Source: Ancylobacter novellus (GTDB taxonomy: Bacteria; Pseudomonadota; Alphaproteobacteria; Rhizobiales; Xanthobacteraceae). From it: a stretch of 53,248 nucleotides of DNA. Where the stretch lies: contig QFQD01000066.1 of the NCBI GenBank assembly GCA_003241485.1, positions 1 through 53,248 on the forward strand, in the 5' to 3' direction. Below, one piece after another: positions 41,374 to 49,413 of this stretch. The notes beneath the pieces are model-generated. The model worked only from the letters and a program-made list of their open reading frames with translations, was not told the DNA's origin and did not search any database. The position numbers and the translations under genes were made by a program. Each line of letters begins with the position of its first letter. Positions within the stretch are counted from its first letter, which is position 1.

Positions 41374-44172
41374 CTAGGCCGCGTTCGCCTCGTCATCGGC
41401 GTCCAGCACCTGCAACAGGGCGCGGCGGATGGCGGAGTGGCGGGCGGCGCCGATGATCTTCGCGCCCATCAGGTCGGTGACGTAGAACACGTCGACCGCC
41501 CGCTCGCCAAAGGTCGCCACATGCGCCGAGGCGATGTTGAGGTTGAGCCGCGAGAGGGTCTGGGTCAGGCCGTAGAGCAGGCCGGGCCGGTCGAGGCCGG
41601 AGACTTCCACCACCGTATGGCGGTTCGACCAGGAATTGTTGAGCGTGACCTCGGGTTCGACGGTGAAGGCGCGCGGGCGCTTCGGCAGCTTCTTCGCCAC
41701 GACATCGGGCAGCCGGATTTCACCCGACAGCGATTTCTGGATGGCGGCGGCGATGCGGTCGGCGCGGCGCGTCTCGTCGTCGTCAAGCTCGAAGGCGCGC
41801 GTGAGCGAGATGGTGTCGAGCGCGCGTCCGTCCGTGGTGGTGCTGATCTGCGCATCGACAATATGCGCGCCCGCGCTGGCGCAGGCACCGGCAATGACAG
41901 CGAGCAGCTTGGGGTGGTCGGGCGCGAACACGGTCAGTTCGGTGATGCCGCGCTTGGCATCGGTGTGGGAAGCGGTGGCGAGCGCGCGACCTTCGGCTTC
42001 CGCCGCGAGGATGAACCGGGCATGGGCCACCTGCTGCTCGCGGTCGGTCTGCAGCCAGTAGGGGGGATAGTGCCGGCCGAGATAGGCGTCGAGCGCGGCG
42101 GCGTCCCATTCGGGCAGGGCGGCGCGGAACTCGGCCTGGGCGCGCGCCACGCGCTGGCTGCGGTTGCTCTCCAGGAAGCCGCCGGTGACCACCGGCTCGG
42201 TCTCGTAATATAGCGTGCGCAGCAGCTGCGATTTCCAGTTGTTCCACACACCGGGCCCGACGGCGGCGATGTCGGCCGTGGTGAGGATGTGCAGCAGCTT
42301 CATGCGTTCGAGGTTCTGCACCACGGCGGCGAAGTTCTCGATGGTCTTGCGGTCGGACAGGTCGCGCGACTGGGCGATGGTCGACATGGTCAGGTGCTGC
42401 TCGATCAGCCACGCCACCGTATCCGTGTCGCTCGCCGACAGGCCGAAACGCGGGCAGAGCTTGCGCGCGACGCGGGCGCCGGCGATCGAATGGTCTTCCG
42501 GCCGGCCCTTGGCGATATCGTGCAGGAATACCGCGACGTAGAGCAGCGTGCGGTTCTTGATCTGCTGCGACAGCTCCACGGCGAGGCCGAATTCCGGCCG
42601 GTCGCCGCGCTCGATCTTGGCCAGCACGCCGATGGAGCGGATCAGATGCTCGTCCACCGTGTAGGAGTGGTACATGTTGAACTGCATCATCGCGACGATG
42701 CGGCCGAACTCCGGCACGAAGCGGCCGAGCACGCCGGTCTCGTTCATCCGCCGCAGCACGATCTCGGCGCTGTCGCGCGCGCACAGAATGTCGAGGAACA
42801 GCCGGTTCGCTTCCGGGTTCTCGCGCAGCTGCTGGTCGATCAGCTTCAGCGAGCGTGTGGCGAGGCGCATGGCGTCCGGATGGAAGGCGAGGCCGTGCTT
42901 GCCCGCGAGCTGGAACACGCGGATCAGGTTCACCGGGTCGCGGCCGAAGGCGCTGGCGTCGGCGACATTGATGCGGTCATTGTCGACGATGAAGTCGCGG
43001 CTTTCCTTCAGCGTGCGGCGCGGTGTGCGGCGCAGCCGGGCGATCATGCGGTTGAGGCGCGGCACCGGCTTGTCGTGCCGCTCCTCCAGCGCCGCCGAGA
43101 CGATGGCGGTGAGATCGCCCACGTCCTTGGCGACGAGGAAATAGTGCTTCATGAAGCGTTCGACGTCGCGCATGCCCGGATGGGACACGTAGCCGAGCCG
43201 CTCGGCCATCTCGCGCTGCAGGTCGAAGGACAGGCGCTCCTCGGCCTTGCCGGTCAGGAAATGCAGGTGGCAGCGCACCGACCAGAGGAAATCCTCGCAG
43301 CGGCGGAAGATCTTCGCCTCGTCGGCGGTGAACACGCCGGCGGCAACGAGGTCGCGCGTCTCGTGCACGCGGTAGACATATTTGGCGATCCAGAACAGCG
43401 TGTGCAGGTCGCGCAGGCCGCCCTTGCCGTCCTTCACATTGGGTTCGACGACATAGCGCGACTGGCCGCCGCGCTTCAGCCGCTCCTCGCGCTCGGCGAG
43501 CTTGGCGGTGACGAATTCGGCCGCCGTGCCCTGTACGACGTCCTTGTCGAAGCGCGCGACGAATTCGTCGAACAGCGACTTCTCGCCGAGCAGCAGGCGC
43601 GCTTCGAGCAGCGCGGTGCGGATGGTCATGTCGCCGCGCGCCTGGCGGATGCATTCATCGACCGAGCGCGTGGCGTGGCCGACCTTCAGGCCCATGTCCC
43701 ACAGCACGTAGAGGATAGCCTCGGCGACGCTCTCGCCCCAGGCAGTCTGCTTGTAGGGCAGCAGGAACAGGATGTCGGTGTCGGATCCCGGCGCCATCAG
43801 GCCGCGGCCATAGCCGCCGACGGCGACGACTGCCATGCGCTCGGCGGTGGAGGGATTGTCGGAACGGTAAAGGAACTTCACCGCCAGCTCGTGCACCAGC
43901 TGGATGATCTCGTCCTGCAGGCGGGAGAGCCGCTCGGCGCAGCGCCGGCCCGAGCCTTCCTCCATCAGCCAGCGCTGGGCGACGGCATGGCCGTGCTGAT
44001 AGGCGACCTTGAGACGGCGCGCCCACTGGCCGCGCAGCTCGACTTCGCGACCCGCCTTGCCGTCGCCAAGCACCTGCGCCGCGAGCTCGGAAAGCTCGCC
44101 GCGCACGGCGTCGATGTCGAAGAGTTCCTTGAACGCGTGGTCGGCGCGGCGGCGGCGGGAAGGTTCGTTCAT
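41374..44172 (-). CDS. glnD: PII uridylyltransferase / uridylyl-removing enzyme
   Basis: A 932-aa nitrogen sensor. The N-terminal nucleotidyltransferase has VGGYGRGLMAPGSDTDILFL (about 118-137). A helical GlnE-like middle follows, with YVVEPNVKDGKGGLRDLHTL. The HD domain has FLHDIAKGRPEDHS (about 538-551), and two ACT domains lie at the C-terminus (ELTVFAPDHPKLLAVIAGAC and VEVSGLDRPGLLYGLTQTLS) that bind glutamine. It adds UMP to PII proteins under nitrogen limitation and removes it when glutamine is high. It is the only classical housekeeping gene inside the EcfG-rich block and has no EcfG site directly upstream. Confidence 0.96.
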   Translation of the reverse strand: MNEPSRRRRADHAFKELFDIDAVRGELSELAAQVLGDGKAGREVELRGQWARRLKVAYQHGHAVAQRWLMEEGSGRRCAERLSRLQDEIIQLVHELAVKFLYRSDNPSTAERMAVVAVGGYGRGLMAPGSDTDILFLLPYKQTAWGESVAEAILYVLWDMGLKVGHATRSVDECIRQARGDMTIRTALLEARLLLGEKSLFDEFVARFDKDVVQGTAAEFVTAKLAEREERLKRGGQSRYVVEPNVKDGKGGLRDLHTLFWIAKYVYRVHETRDLVAAGVFTADEAKIFRRCEDFLWSVRCHLHFLTGKAEERLSFDLQREMAERLGYVSHPGMRDVERFMKHYFLVAKDVGDLTAIVSAALEERHDKPVPRLNRMIARLRRTPRRTLKESRDFIVDNDRINVADASAFGRDPVNLIRVFQLAGKHGLAFHPDAMRLATRSLKLIDQQLRENPEANRLFLDILCARDSAEIVLRRMNETGVLGRFVPEFGRIVAMMQFNMYHSYTVDEHLIRSIGVLAKIERGDRPEFGLAVELSQQIKNRTLLYVAVFLHDIAKGRPEDHSIAGARVARKLCPRFGLSASDTDTVAWLIEQHLTMSTIAQSRDLSDRKTIENFAAVVQNLERMKLLHILTTADIAAVGPGVWNNWKSQLLRTLYYETEPVVTGGFLESNRSQRVARAQAEFRAALPEWDAAALDAYLGRHYPPYWLQTDREQQVAHARFILAAEAEGRALATASHTDAKRGITELTVFAPDHPKLLAVIAGACASAGAHIVDAQISTTTDGRALDTISLTRAFELDDDETRRADRIAAAIQKSLSGEIRLPDVVAKKLPKRPRAFTVEPEVTLNNSWSNRHTVVEVSGLDRPGLLYGLTQTLSRLNLNIASAHVATFGERAVDVFYVTDLMGAKIIGAARHSAIRRALLQVLDADDEANAA

Positions 44173-44283
44173 GTCGAGGTCCGGCTGATCGGTCCATCGC
44201 TTTAGCCGATCCTGTCGCCCGCGTCATCGTTTGCGGAACGCCGCGGGTGCCTCAGGGGCACCATTGCGGGCCCCGAAACGCGA

Positions 44284-44309
44284 CATGCCCGGCGCGTGGG
44301 CCGGGCATG
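44284..44309. terminator. Hairpin upstream of glnD
   Basis: CATGCCCGGC and GCCGGGCATG pair perfectly over 10 bp with a 6-base loop. It lies between the PRC-barrel gene and glnD, both leftward, and could separate their transcripts. Confidence 0.45.
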
Positions 44310-44354
44310 TCCATCCTGACGAAGCGGACAAGGTCCACCGCGTCGCTACCGTTG

Positions 44355-44380
44355 GAGCAGGGCTCTAGGGAGCCCTGCTC
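44355..44380 (-). terminator. Hairpin after the second PRC-barrel gene
   Basis: GAGCAGGGCTC and GAGCCCTGCTC are a perfect 11-bp stem with TAGG loop, 12 bases past the stop at 44393. There is no T tract. The stem length and loop equal those of the inverted repeat at 41299-41324. Confidence 0.6.
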
Positions 44381-44392
44381 AATGGAGCGTGA

Positions 44393-44956
44393 TCAGTTGA
44401 TCTTGGCCGTGGAGTCGGTCCGGGCCTGCTCCAGCGACTTGAATTCGGGAGCGGTGTTCAGCTCGTCCTTGGTCAGCGCGACCACGACCTTCTGGCCGTT
44501 ATCGGTGGGGGTCGGGGTGAGGGAGTCGAAGGACACAGCGACGGGCTTGGCGCCGATGCCGAGGAACCCGCCGACATCGATCACCGCGGCGACGATGGTG
44601 CCGTCACGCTCGATCACCACGTCGGAGATCGAGCCGAGCTTCTCGTCATTCGACGTCACGACATCGGTGCCGATCAGGTCCGAACCCAGCCACTGACCGC
44701 TGGACTGCGCGCTGACGAATTTCGGCGTGGCGGTCACCGTGGTGGGCGTCGCGGCGGTGGTGTTGTTCTGCATGGTGGTGGGCGCCGTGGTGTTCGGCAT
44801 CTCCGACGCCGGCGCCTGCGGGACACCGGCATCCGGCGCGACCGGGCTGGCGGCGGGCGGGGTGGTGGTTTCGGGCGTCGGGCTCTGCGCCAGGGCAACC
44901 GCCGGGGCGAGCGACAGGGCGGCGACGGCCGTGAGGGTCACGAGCTTGTTGGTCAT
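44393..44956 (-). CDS. Exported PRC-barrel domain protein
   Basis: A 187-aa protein. The signal peptide is MTNKLVTLTAVAALSLAPAV with cleavage near ALA (about 23). A low-complexity Pro/Thr/Ala linker (about 25-80) leads to a PRC-barrel (about 90-150: GSDLIGTDVVTSNDEKLGSI, then VIDVGGFLGIGAKPVAVSFD). The C-terminal KDELNTAPEF resembles the KDQLTAMPEF end of the other PRC protein at 40314-40730, so the two are distant paralogues. PRC-barrels bind other proteins or RNA; the periplasmic role is unknown. ATG 44956 has an AGGAGA site. A near-consensus EcfG promoter lies 67 bp upstream. Confidence 0.88.
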   Translation of the reverse strand: MTNKLVTLTAVAALSLAPAVALAQSPTPETTTPPAASPVAPDAGVPQAPASEMPNTTAPTTMQNNTTAATPTTVTATPKFVSAQSSGQWLGSDLIGTDVVTSNDEKLGSISDVVIERDGTIVAAVIDVGGFLGIGAKPVAVSFDSLTPTPTDNGQKVVVALTKDELNTAPEFKSLEQARTDSTAKIN

Positions 44957-45022
44957 CGTCTTTCTCCTGTACTGAAGTCGAAACAGTTTAAATTGTCCGG
45001 TCATTCGACCGTCTATCTAAAC

Positions 45023-45047
45023 AACTATCAGATCAGGGTTAGGTTCC
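45023..45047 (-). promoter_or_regulatory. Near-consensus EcfG promoter (GGAAC-N16-AGTT)
   Basis: GGAAC at 45047-45043 and AGTT at 45026-45023 on the minus strand, 16-bp spacer, one mismatch to CGTT. It faces the PRC-barrel gene ending at 44393. Confidence 0.55.
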
Positions 45048-45092
45048 GATTTATCTCGTAGAATAATGATCTTAGGTAATATATGCCGACCG

Positions 45093-45578
45093 TCATTCGA
45101 TATGAGAGATGACCGACGCATCTGCGACGCAGACGGTCAGTTCATCGGTGGCGAGATTTGCGCTGGTCACGCCCATGGCGGAAAGGCACCCCTTGGGCGT
45201 GGGGCGAGCCGCGCCGGAACGGGTGGGCAGCGGGATAATGCGGACGGGCGCCGCTTGTGCCGGCGCTGCGCTGTCTGCTCCCGCGCGCGCGGGCACTGCG
45301 CCGGCGGCCACCGGATCGGACTTCGCGACCATGGTGGGGGCGCCCGGCACGGCCGGCGTGCGGATGTCGAGGCGCGCGCCCTTGGCGGTGCGATTGACCA
45401 TGTGGGCCTGCAGCGGCAGCGCGGTCGGGCCGTAAAGGCTGGCGACGGGCGGGGCAATCAGCGCGCTCGTATTGGCGCCGAGCGCCACGGCCGCCAGCGG
45501 GATCGCGAGGGCGAAGCCCGACGCGGCGCCGAGGATATAGATCGAAGCGCCGCCGGCGGCGCGAACCAGTGCCTTCAT
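45093..45578 (-). CDS. Hypothetical membrane-anchored or exported protein
   Basis: A 161-aa protein, family not recognised. Residues about 11-33 (ASIYILGAASGFALAIPLAA) form a hydrophobic helix that could be an uncleaved anchor or signal. The remainder is Ala/Pro-rich, with GARLDIRTPAVPGAPTMV and a C-terminal RPTPKGCLSAMGVTSANL and DELTVCVADASV carrying two Cys. ATG 45578 has a clear GGAGG site; the upstream reading is not used. A perfect EcfG promoter lies 170 bases upstream, giving a long leader. It is probably a general-stress target. Confidence 0.75.
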   Translation of the reverse strand: MKALVRAAGGASIYILGAASGFALAIPLAAVALGANTSALIAPPVASLYGPTALPLQAHMVNRTAKGARLDIRTPAVPGAPTMVAKSDPVAAGAVPARAGADSAAPAQAAPVRIIPLPTRSGAARPTPKGCLSAMGVTSANLATDELTVCVADASVISHIE

Positions 45579-45746
45579 CACACAACCTCCACCAGCCATT
45601 CGCCATGCGCAGGACGGCACAGATCTTCCGCACGGCGAGAGCTTCACGCTCCCGCCGGATGCCATCCGCGAGCGACTATTTCGTGAGAACCAGGTTGGCG
45701 GCCGGCTTGCGAGACGCTCTCGCCGCTGCCCGACAACTTATGGTTA

Positions 45747-45771
45747 AACGCGCTTAAGAGGTTTCGGTTCC
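45747..45771 (-). promoter_or_regulatory. EcfG-type promoter (GGAAC-N16-CGTT)
   Basis: GGAAC at 45771-45767 and CGTT at 45750-45747 on the minus strand, 16-bp spacer, perfect match. It lies between the histidine kinase stop and the 161-aa protein, and faces the latter. Confidence 0.78.
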
Positions 45772-45835
45772 ACGGGGCTGATTCTCGATCAGCGCGATGA
45801 GGCTGCCGCGCGTGGGACGCCCGGCGCCTACGAGG

Positions 45836-47155
45836 CTAGCGGCCGGCGATCAGATGCTGCTCGGGGACGGAGACGAAGCAGCGCAGGCCGGAGGGGGCGA
45901 AATCGACGTCCACCTTGCCGTCGAGCGCGCGGGCAAGATTGCGCTCAATCACCAGCGAACCGAAGCCACGGGCCTTCGGCTCGACCACCGGCGGGCCGCC
46001 CTTTTCGGACCAGGTGAGTTCAAAGCCGCCGCCGGCCTCGGGCTGGCGCCGCGCCCAGGTGATCGAGACATGGCCGCTCGGCATCGACAGCGCGCCATAT
46101 TTGGCCGCGTTGGTCGACAGTTCGTGCAGGGCAAGGCCGATATTCTGCGCGGCTTCCGGCTTCAGGAAAATATCCGGGCCGGTGAGCGTGACCTGGCTGT
46201 TCTCCCGGTCGATGTGGTGGCCGAGCTGCGAGCGCACCATGTCCGTCAAGGACGCGCCGTGCCAGCCTTCCTGCACCAGCAGGTCGTGCGACCGGGCCAA
46301 TGCCTGCAGGCGGGCGCTGAAGATCTCCACGAACTCTTCGATCGACCCGGCATGCCGCGCGGTCTGGCGGGCCATGGCCTGGATGACAGCGAGCAGATTC
46401 TTCGAGCGATGGGTCAGCTCGCGCATCAGCAGGCGCAGATGCTGCTCGCTCTCCTTGCGTTCGGTAACGTCGACGGCCGCGCCGGTGAGCCCGACCGTGG
46501 CGCCGGAGAGGTCGCGCAGCGGTTCGATGTGCAGATCGTACCAGCGCGGGACGCCGTCCTCCTCGACCTCCATCTCGCCCTTGCGGGGCTGCGTTTCGGC
46601 CAGCGCCTCGCGCTTGAGAAGGCTTAGGGTCTGCGAGCGAACCTCGCCGAGCAGATCGGCGTCATTGGCGCCGAGCACCTGCTCCACCGGGAGGCCGAAC
46701 AGAGGCTTGCTGACCGAGGTGTAGCGGAGATCCCTGTCCTGGGTGAAGATCGCGACATTGGAGCCGCGCAGCGCCAGCTCATAGCGCTGCAGCACGGTTG
46801 CCAGTTCCAGCGTCAGCCGACGCTGCTCGCGCGCGACATGGGCGGGCAAAGGCAGCTTCAGCAGCGCGCGCAGATTCGTCCAAAGGGCGATAGCGCCAAC
46901 AAGATTCAGCGCGGCGAGACCGAAGCGCGCCAGCGACTGCAGCCACGGCACGCCGCCATTGTCCATGGTTGCGAGCACGGACAGCAGGCCGAGCATGCAG
47001 AGCAGGCCGGCAAGGACAAAGCCCAGAAACTTCATGCGCCCGGAAATTTCCGGACGGCGGACGATCAGCAGCAGGACGCCGCCGGCAATGGCGAGGCACG
47101 ACAGGACGGTGATCCAGCGTGCGCCATCGTCGAGAAAACCGATGTCGACGGACAT
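45836..47155 (-). CDS. HWE/HisKA_2-family sensor histidine kinase with PAS domain, probable PhyR kinase
   Basis: A 439-aa kinase. Three membrane helices (about 15-32, 41-61, 78-95) precede a PAS domain (about 120-235, with DRDLRYTSVSKPLFG and WYDLHIEPLRDLSG ending VDVTERK). The H-box is ELTHRSKNLLAVIQAMARQT (about 246-265), and the ATP domain has ALHELSTNAAKYGALS and the G-box ARGFGSLVIERNLA. HWE/HisKA_2 kinases phosphorylate or dephosphorylate PhyR. It starts 8 bp after phyR on the same strand, so cotranscription from the phyR EcfG promoter is likely. No periplasmic sensor of size is present, so the signal is likely read by the membrane segment or PAS. Confidence 0.9.
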   Translation of the reverse strand: MSVDIGFLDDGARWITVLSCLAIAGGVLLLIVRRPEISGRMKFLGFVLAGLLCMLGLLSVLATMDNGGVPWLQSLARFGLAALNLVGAIALWTNLRALLKLPLPAHVAREQRRLTLELATVLQRYELALRGSNVAIFTQDRDLRYTSVSKPLFGLPVEQVLGANDADLLGEVRSQTLSLLKREALAETQPRKGEMEVEEDGVPRWYDLHIEPLRDLSGATVGLTGAAVDVTERKESEQHLRLLMRELTHRSKNLLAVIQAMARQTARHAGSIEEFVEIFSARLQALARSHDLLVQEGWHGASLTDMVRSQLGHHIDRENSQVTLTGPDIFLKPEAAQNIGLALHELSTNAAKYGALSMPSGHVSITWARRQPEAGGGFELTWSEKGGPPVVEPKARGFGSLVIERNLARALDGKVDVDFAPSGLRCFVSVPEQHLIAGR

Positions 47156-47163
47156 TTATGTGA

Positions 47164-47967
47164 TCACGCGGTTGCGCGCTGCTCCCGAGGCCGAGCCTTG
47201 CGTTCAAAGAACAGGGCCTGGCTGATGACGGCCGCGACCGTCGACGGCTGGAACGGCTTGGCGATGAGGAAGGCCGGCTCGGGACGGATGCCGGTGAGGA
47301 AGCGTTCCGGATAGGCCGTGATGAAGATGACGGGAACCTCGACGTTCTCGATCAGCTCGTTCACCGCCTCCAGCCCGGAGGAGCCGTCGGCCAGCTGGAT
47401 GTCGGCGAGGATGAGCCCCGGCGCCTTGCGGCGGGCGAGGTTCACCGCCTCTGTATGCGTGCGGGCGATTCCGGTGACGCGATGGCCCAGTCCCTCGACC
47501 AGACCTTCAAGGTCGAGCGCGATGAAGGGCTCATCCTCGATGATGAGGACGTCGGTGGCGATTTCCGCCGCCAGTTCGCGGCCGGCATCCTCGACGAGAT
47601 GGCGCAGCGTCGGGACATCGACATCGAGTACCGCCGCGGCGTCTTCCTCGTTGAAGCCTTCCAGCGAGACGAGAAGGAACGCCTGGCGCACGGCAGGCGT
47701 TATATGGCCGAGGCGTCGCTCACCCTGCACGGGCGACGAGACGGGATCGACCTCGGAATTGATGGAGACCGAATCCCAAAGCCGCGTGAGCAGGCGGTAC
47801 AGGGCCACGCGCGCATCCACGTTGCGGTCGAGCGTGGAGGGGGCGGCGACCAAGGTTTCCAGCAGGGCGGTGACATAGGTGTCACCGGCGGACTGGCTGC
47901 CGCTGAGCGCGCGGGCATAGCGGCGCAGGAAAGGCAGATGCTGTGCAACAAGTTGCGAGGTGCTCAC
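47164..47967 (-). CDS. phyR: General stress response anti-anti-sigma response regulator PhyR
   Basis: A 267-aa protein with the diagnostic order: a sigma-like domain (about 1-130, starting QLVAQHLPFLRRYARALSGS) and then a receiver domain (about 138-255, VLIIEDEPFIALDLEGL, phospho-acceptor Asp in ILADIQLADGSSGLEAV, Lys in LIAKPFQPS). Phosphorylated PhyR uses its sigma-like half to sequester NepR and free EcfG. The start is GTG 47967. It is divergent from nepR-ecfG, with a perfect EcfG promoter 35 bases upstream, giving positive feedback. Confidence 0.96.
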   Translation of the reverse strand: MSTSQLVAQHLPFLRRYARALSGSQSAGDTYVTALLETLVAAPSTLDRNVDARVALYRLLTRLWDSVSINSEVDPVSSPVQGERRLGHITPAVRQAFLLVSLEGFNEEDAAAVLDVDVPTLRHLVEDAGRELAAEIATDVLIIEDEPFIALDLEGLVEGLGHRVTGIARTHTEAVNLARRKAPGLILADIQLADGSSGLEAVNELIENVEVPVIFITAYPERFLTGIRPEPAFLIAKPFQPSTVAAVISQALFFERKARPREQRATA

Positions 47968-48002
47968 ACGCGTCTCCCGAATGCAAAAGGCAAGCGACTG
48001 TT

Positions 48003-48027
48003 AACGTGCCACGAAGTTAGCGGTTCC
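48003..48027 (-). promoter_or_regulatory. EcfG-type promoter of phyR (GGAAC-N16-CGTT)
   Basis: GGAAC at 48027-48023 and CGTT at 48006-48003 on the minus strand, 16-bp spacer, perfect match. It faces phyR. Confidence 0.88.
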
Positions 48028-48068
48028 ATGATGTGGCAAAAAATAATTTCGAAAATCTCCGACCGCCC

Positions 48069-48093
48069 GGAACCAGCCTGCCCTTTGGTCGTT
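48069..48093 (+). promoter_or_regulatory. EcfG-type promoter of nepR-ecfG (GGAAC-N16-CGTT)
   Basis: GGAAC at 48069-48073, 16-bp spacer, CGTT at 48090-48093. It is divergent from the phyR promoter 41 bases away and reads into nepR. Confidence 0.88.
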
Positions 48094-48141
48094 ATGGGTT
48101 GGCAAGGAGCGACGGAGCCAACCTCTTTCCTTGGGGGCTCA

Positions 48142-48399
48142 ATGTCGGGAAAAGAGAAGATGAGTGATGAGCAGACCGGGGGGCACACGGCTAGTGCTGA
48201 AACCCTGAACAACAATCATTCCGGCGCGGTGAACGGCACCGCGCTTGGCAGCGACATTCAGGCGAAGATCGGCCAGCATCTGCGCGCCATGTATGACGAC
48301 GTCGTGCGTCAGGGCGTGCCGGACCGGTTCTTGGACCTGCTGTTGCAGCTGGACAAGACGGACGACGATTCCTCCAAGTCGGGTGGAGGTCGGCGGTGA
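48142..48399 (+). CDS. nepR: Anti-sigma factor NepR
   Basis: An 85-aa protein. A polar, disordered N-terminus precedes the NepR core IGQHLRAMYDDVVRQGVPDR and FLDLLLQLD (about 46-74), the two helices that clamp EcfG or the PhyR sigma-like domain. The tail is acidic and Ser-rich. ATG 48142 has GGGGG upstream; ATG 48160 (AAGAGAAG site) would give 79 residues. Its stop overlaps the ecfG GTG in a GTGA junction, keeping anti-sigma and sigma levels coupled. Confidence 0.94.
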   Translation: MSGKEKMSDEQTGGHTASAETLNNNHSGAVNGTALGSDIQAKIGQHLRAMYDDVVRQGVPDRFLDLLLQLDKTDDDSSKSGGGRR

Positions 48400-48950
48400 G
48401 CAAGTTCGACCCGGTGTTGCGCGACGAAATCATCGCGGCCATTCCGAACCTGCGCGCGTTTGCCATTTCGCTCAGCGGCAATGTCGATCGCGCCGACGAT
48501 CTCGTGCAGGAAACGTTGCTGCGCGCCTTCGCGAACATTTCCAGCTTCCGTGTCGGGACGAACCTTCCGGCGTGGCTGTTTACCATTTTGCGCAACCTGT
48601 TCCGCTCGGAATACCGCAAGCGGCGGCGGGAGGTTCCCGATTCTGACGGGGCTTTCGCGGCGACGCTGACCACCAATCCCGACCAGGACACGCATCTGGA
48701 CTTCGAGGATTTCCGCACGGCGCTCGACAAGCTGCCGCCGGACCAGCGCGAGGCGCTGGTATTGGTCGGCGCGTCGGGCTTCTCCTATGAGGAAGCCGCC
48801 GATATCTGCGAATGCGCGGTCGGCACCATCAAGAGCCGGGTCAACCGGGCGCGCCGGCGCCTCGGCGAACTGCTCGCCATTGAAGATATCGGCGATTTCG
48901 GACCCGATAAGACGACGCGCGCCGTGCTTGCCGCCATAGAGCCGGTCTGA
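48396..48950 (+). CDS. ecfG: RNA polymerase sigma factor EcfG
   Basis: A 184-aa ECF sigma factor. Sigma-2 (about 12-75) contains DDLVQETLLRAFANISSFRV and LPAWLFTILRNLFRSEYRKR. Sigma-4 (about 108-160) contains LPPDQREALVLVGASGFSYE and CAVGTIKSRVNRARRRL. It directs RNA polymerase to GGAAC-N16-CGTT promoters, of which five perfect copies occur nearby. The start is GTG, overlapping nepR. It ends in a bidirectional terminator about 130 bp downstream. Confidence 0.95.
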   Translation: MSKFDPVLRDEIIAAIPNLRAFAISLSGNVDRADDLVQETLLRAFANISSFRVGTNLPAWLFTILRNLFRSEYRKRRREVPDSDGAFAATLTTNPDQDTHLDFEDFRTALDKLPPDQREALVLVGASGFSYEEAADICECAVGTIKSRVNRARRRLGELLAIEDIGDFGPDKTTRAVLAAIEPV

Positions 48951-49075
48951 GCCTTACCGACACTTCCCTGACATCGCAGTGAGTAGTGAGCGGGTCGCAA
49001 GCGTGGCCACGCACCGATCCTTCTGTGCCCGGTGATGAGCGCCCCCTTACATTTACGTTCCTTGCCAAGCACAAG

Positions 49076-49110
49076 AAAAAGCCCCCGGCGTCACACGCCG
49101 GGGGCTTTTT
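49076..49110. terminator. Bidirectional rho-independent terminator
   Basis: AAAAA precedes GCCCCCGGCG, a 5-base loop, then CGCCGGGGGC and TTTTT. The 10-bp perfect stem with A and T tracts on the two sides ends ecfG from the left and the DUF1328 gene from the right. Confidence 0.95.
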
Positions 49111-49140
49111 ACGTCGTGGGAATGTTCGTCCTGCCGACGG

Positions 49141-49320
49141 TCAGGGTACCCGGCCCGACCTGCCGCGGACCAGTCCGATGACGGCCGAGACAAGGAACAG
49201 GATGATGGCGACGAAGAAGATGATCTTGGCGATCTCGATCGCCGTGCCCGCAATGCCGCCGAATCCTAGAACGGCGGCGATCAGTGCAACGACCAGAAAG
49301 GTCAGCGCCCAACCCAGCAT
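49141..49320 (-). CDS. DUF1328 small membrane protein
   Basis: A 59-aa protein: MLGWALTFLVVALIAAVLGF, then GGIAGTAIEIAKIIFFVAII and a short basic tail ending RSGRVP. Two transmembrane helices separated by the GGIAG turn are typical of the YtjA/DUF1328 family. Function is unknown; homologues are often stress-induced. A perfect EcfG promoter is 54 bases upstream and the bidirectional terminator is downstream, so it is a monocistronic general-stress gene. Confidence 0.9.
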   Translation of the reverse strand: MLGWALTFLVVALIAAVLGFGGIAGTAIEIAKIIFFVAIILFLVSAVIGLVRGRSGRVP

Positions 49321-49373
49321 CGGATAAGCCTCCCATCAGCTCGGCGGCGCAATGCCGCCCGTTGTGCCGTGAC

Positions 49374-49398
49374 AACGATCGAAAGTGCTTACGGTTCC
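49374..49398 (-). promoter_or_regulatory. EcfG-type promoter of the DUF1328 gene (GGAAC-N16-CGTT)
   Basis: GGAAC at 49398-49394 and CGTT at 49377-49374 on the minus strand, 16-bp spacer, perfect match. It overlaps no coding sequence and faces the 59-aa gene. Confidence 0.85.
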
Positions 49399-49413
49399 GC
49401 GCCTTCGCGGGCG

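Noticed and set aside
42289..44205. Long plus-strand frame opposite glnD
   Set aside because: Same reason: composition of a shadow frame, no recognisable motif, while GlnD motifs are intact on the other strand.
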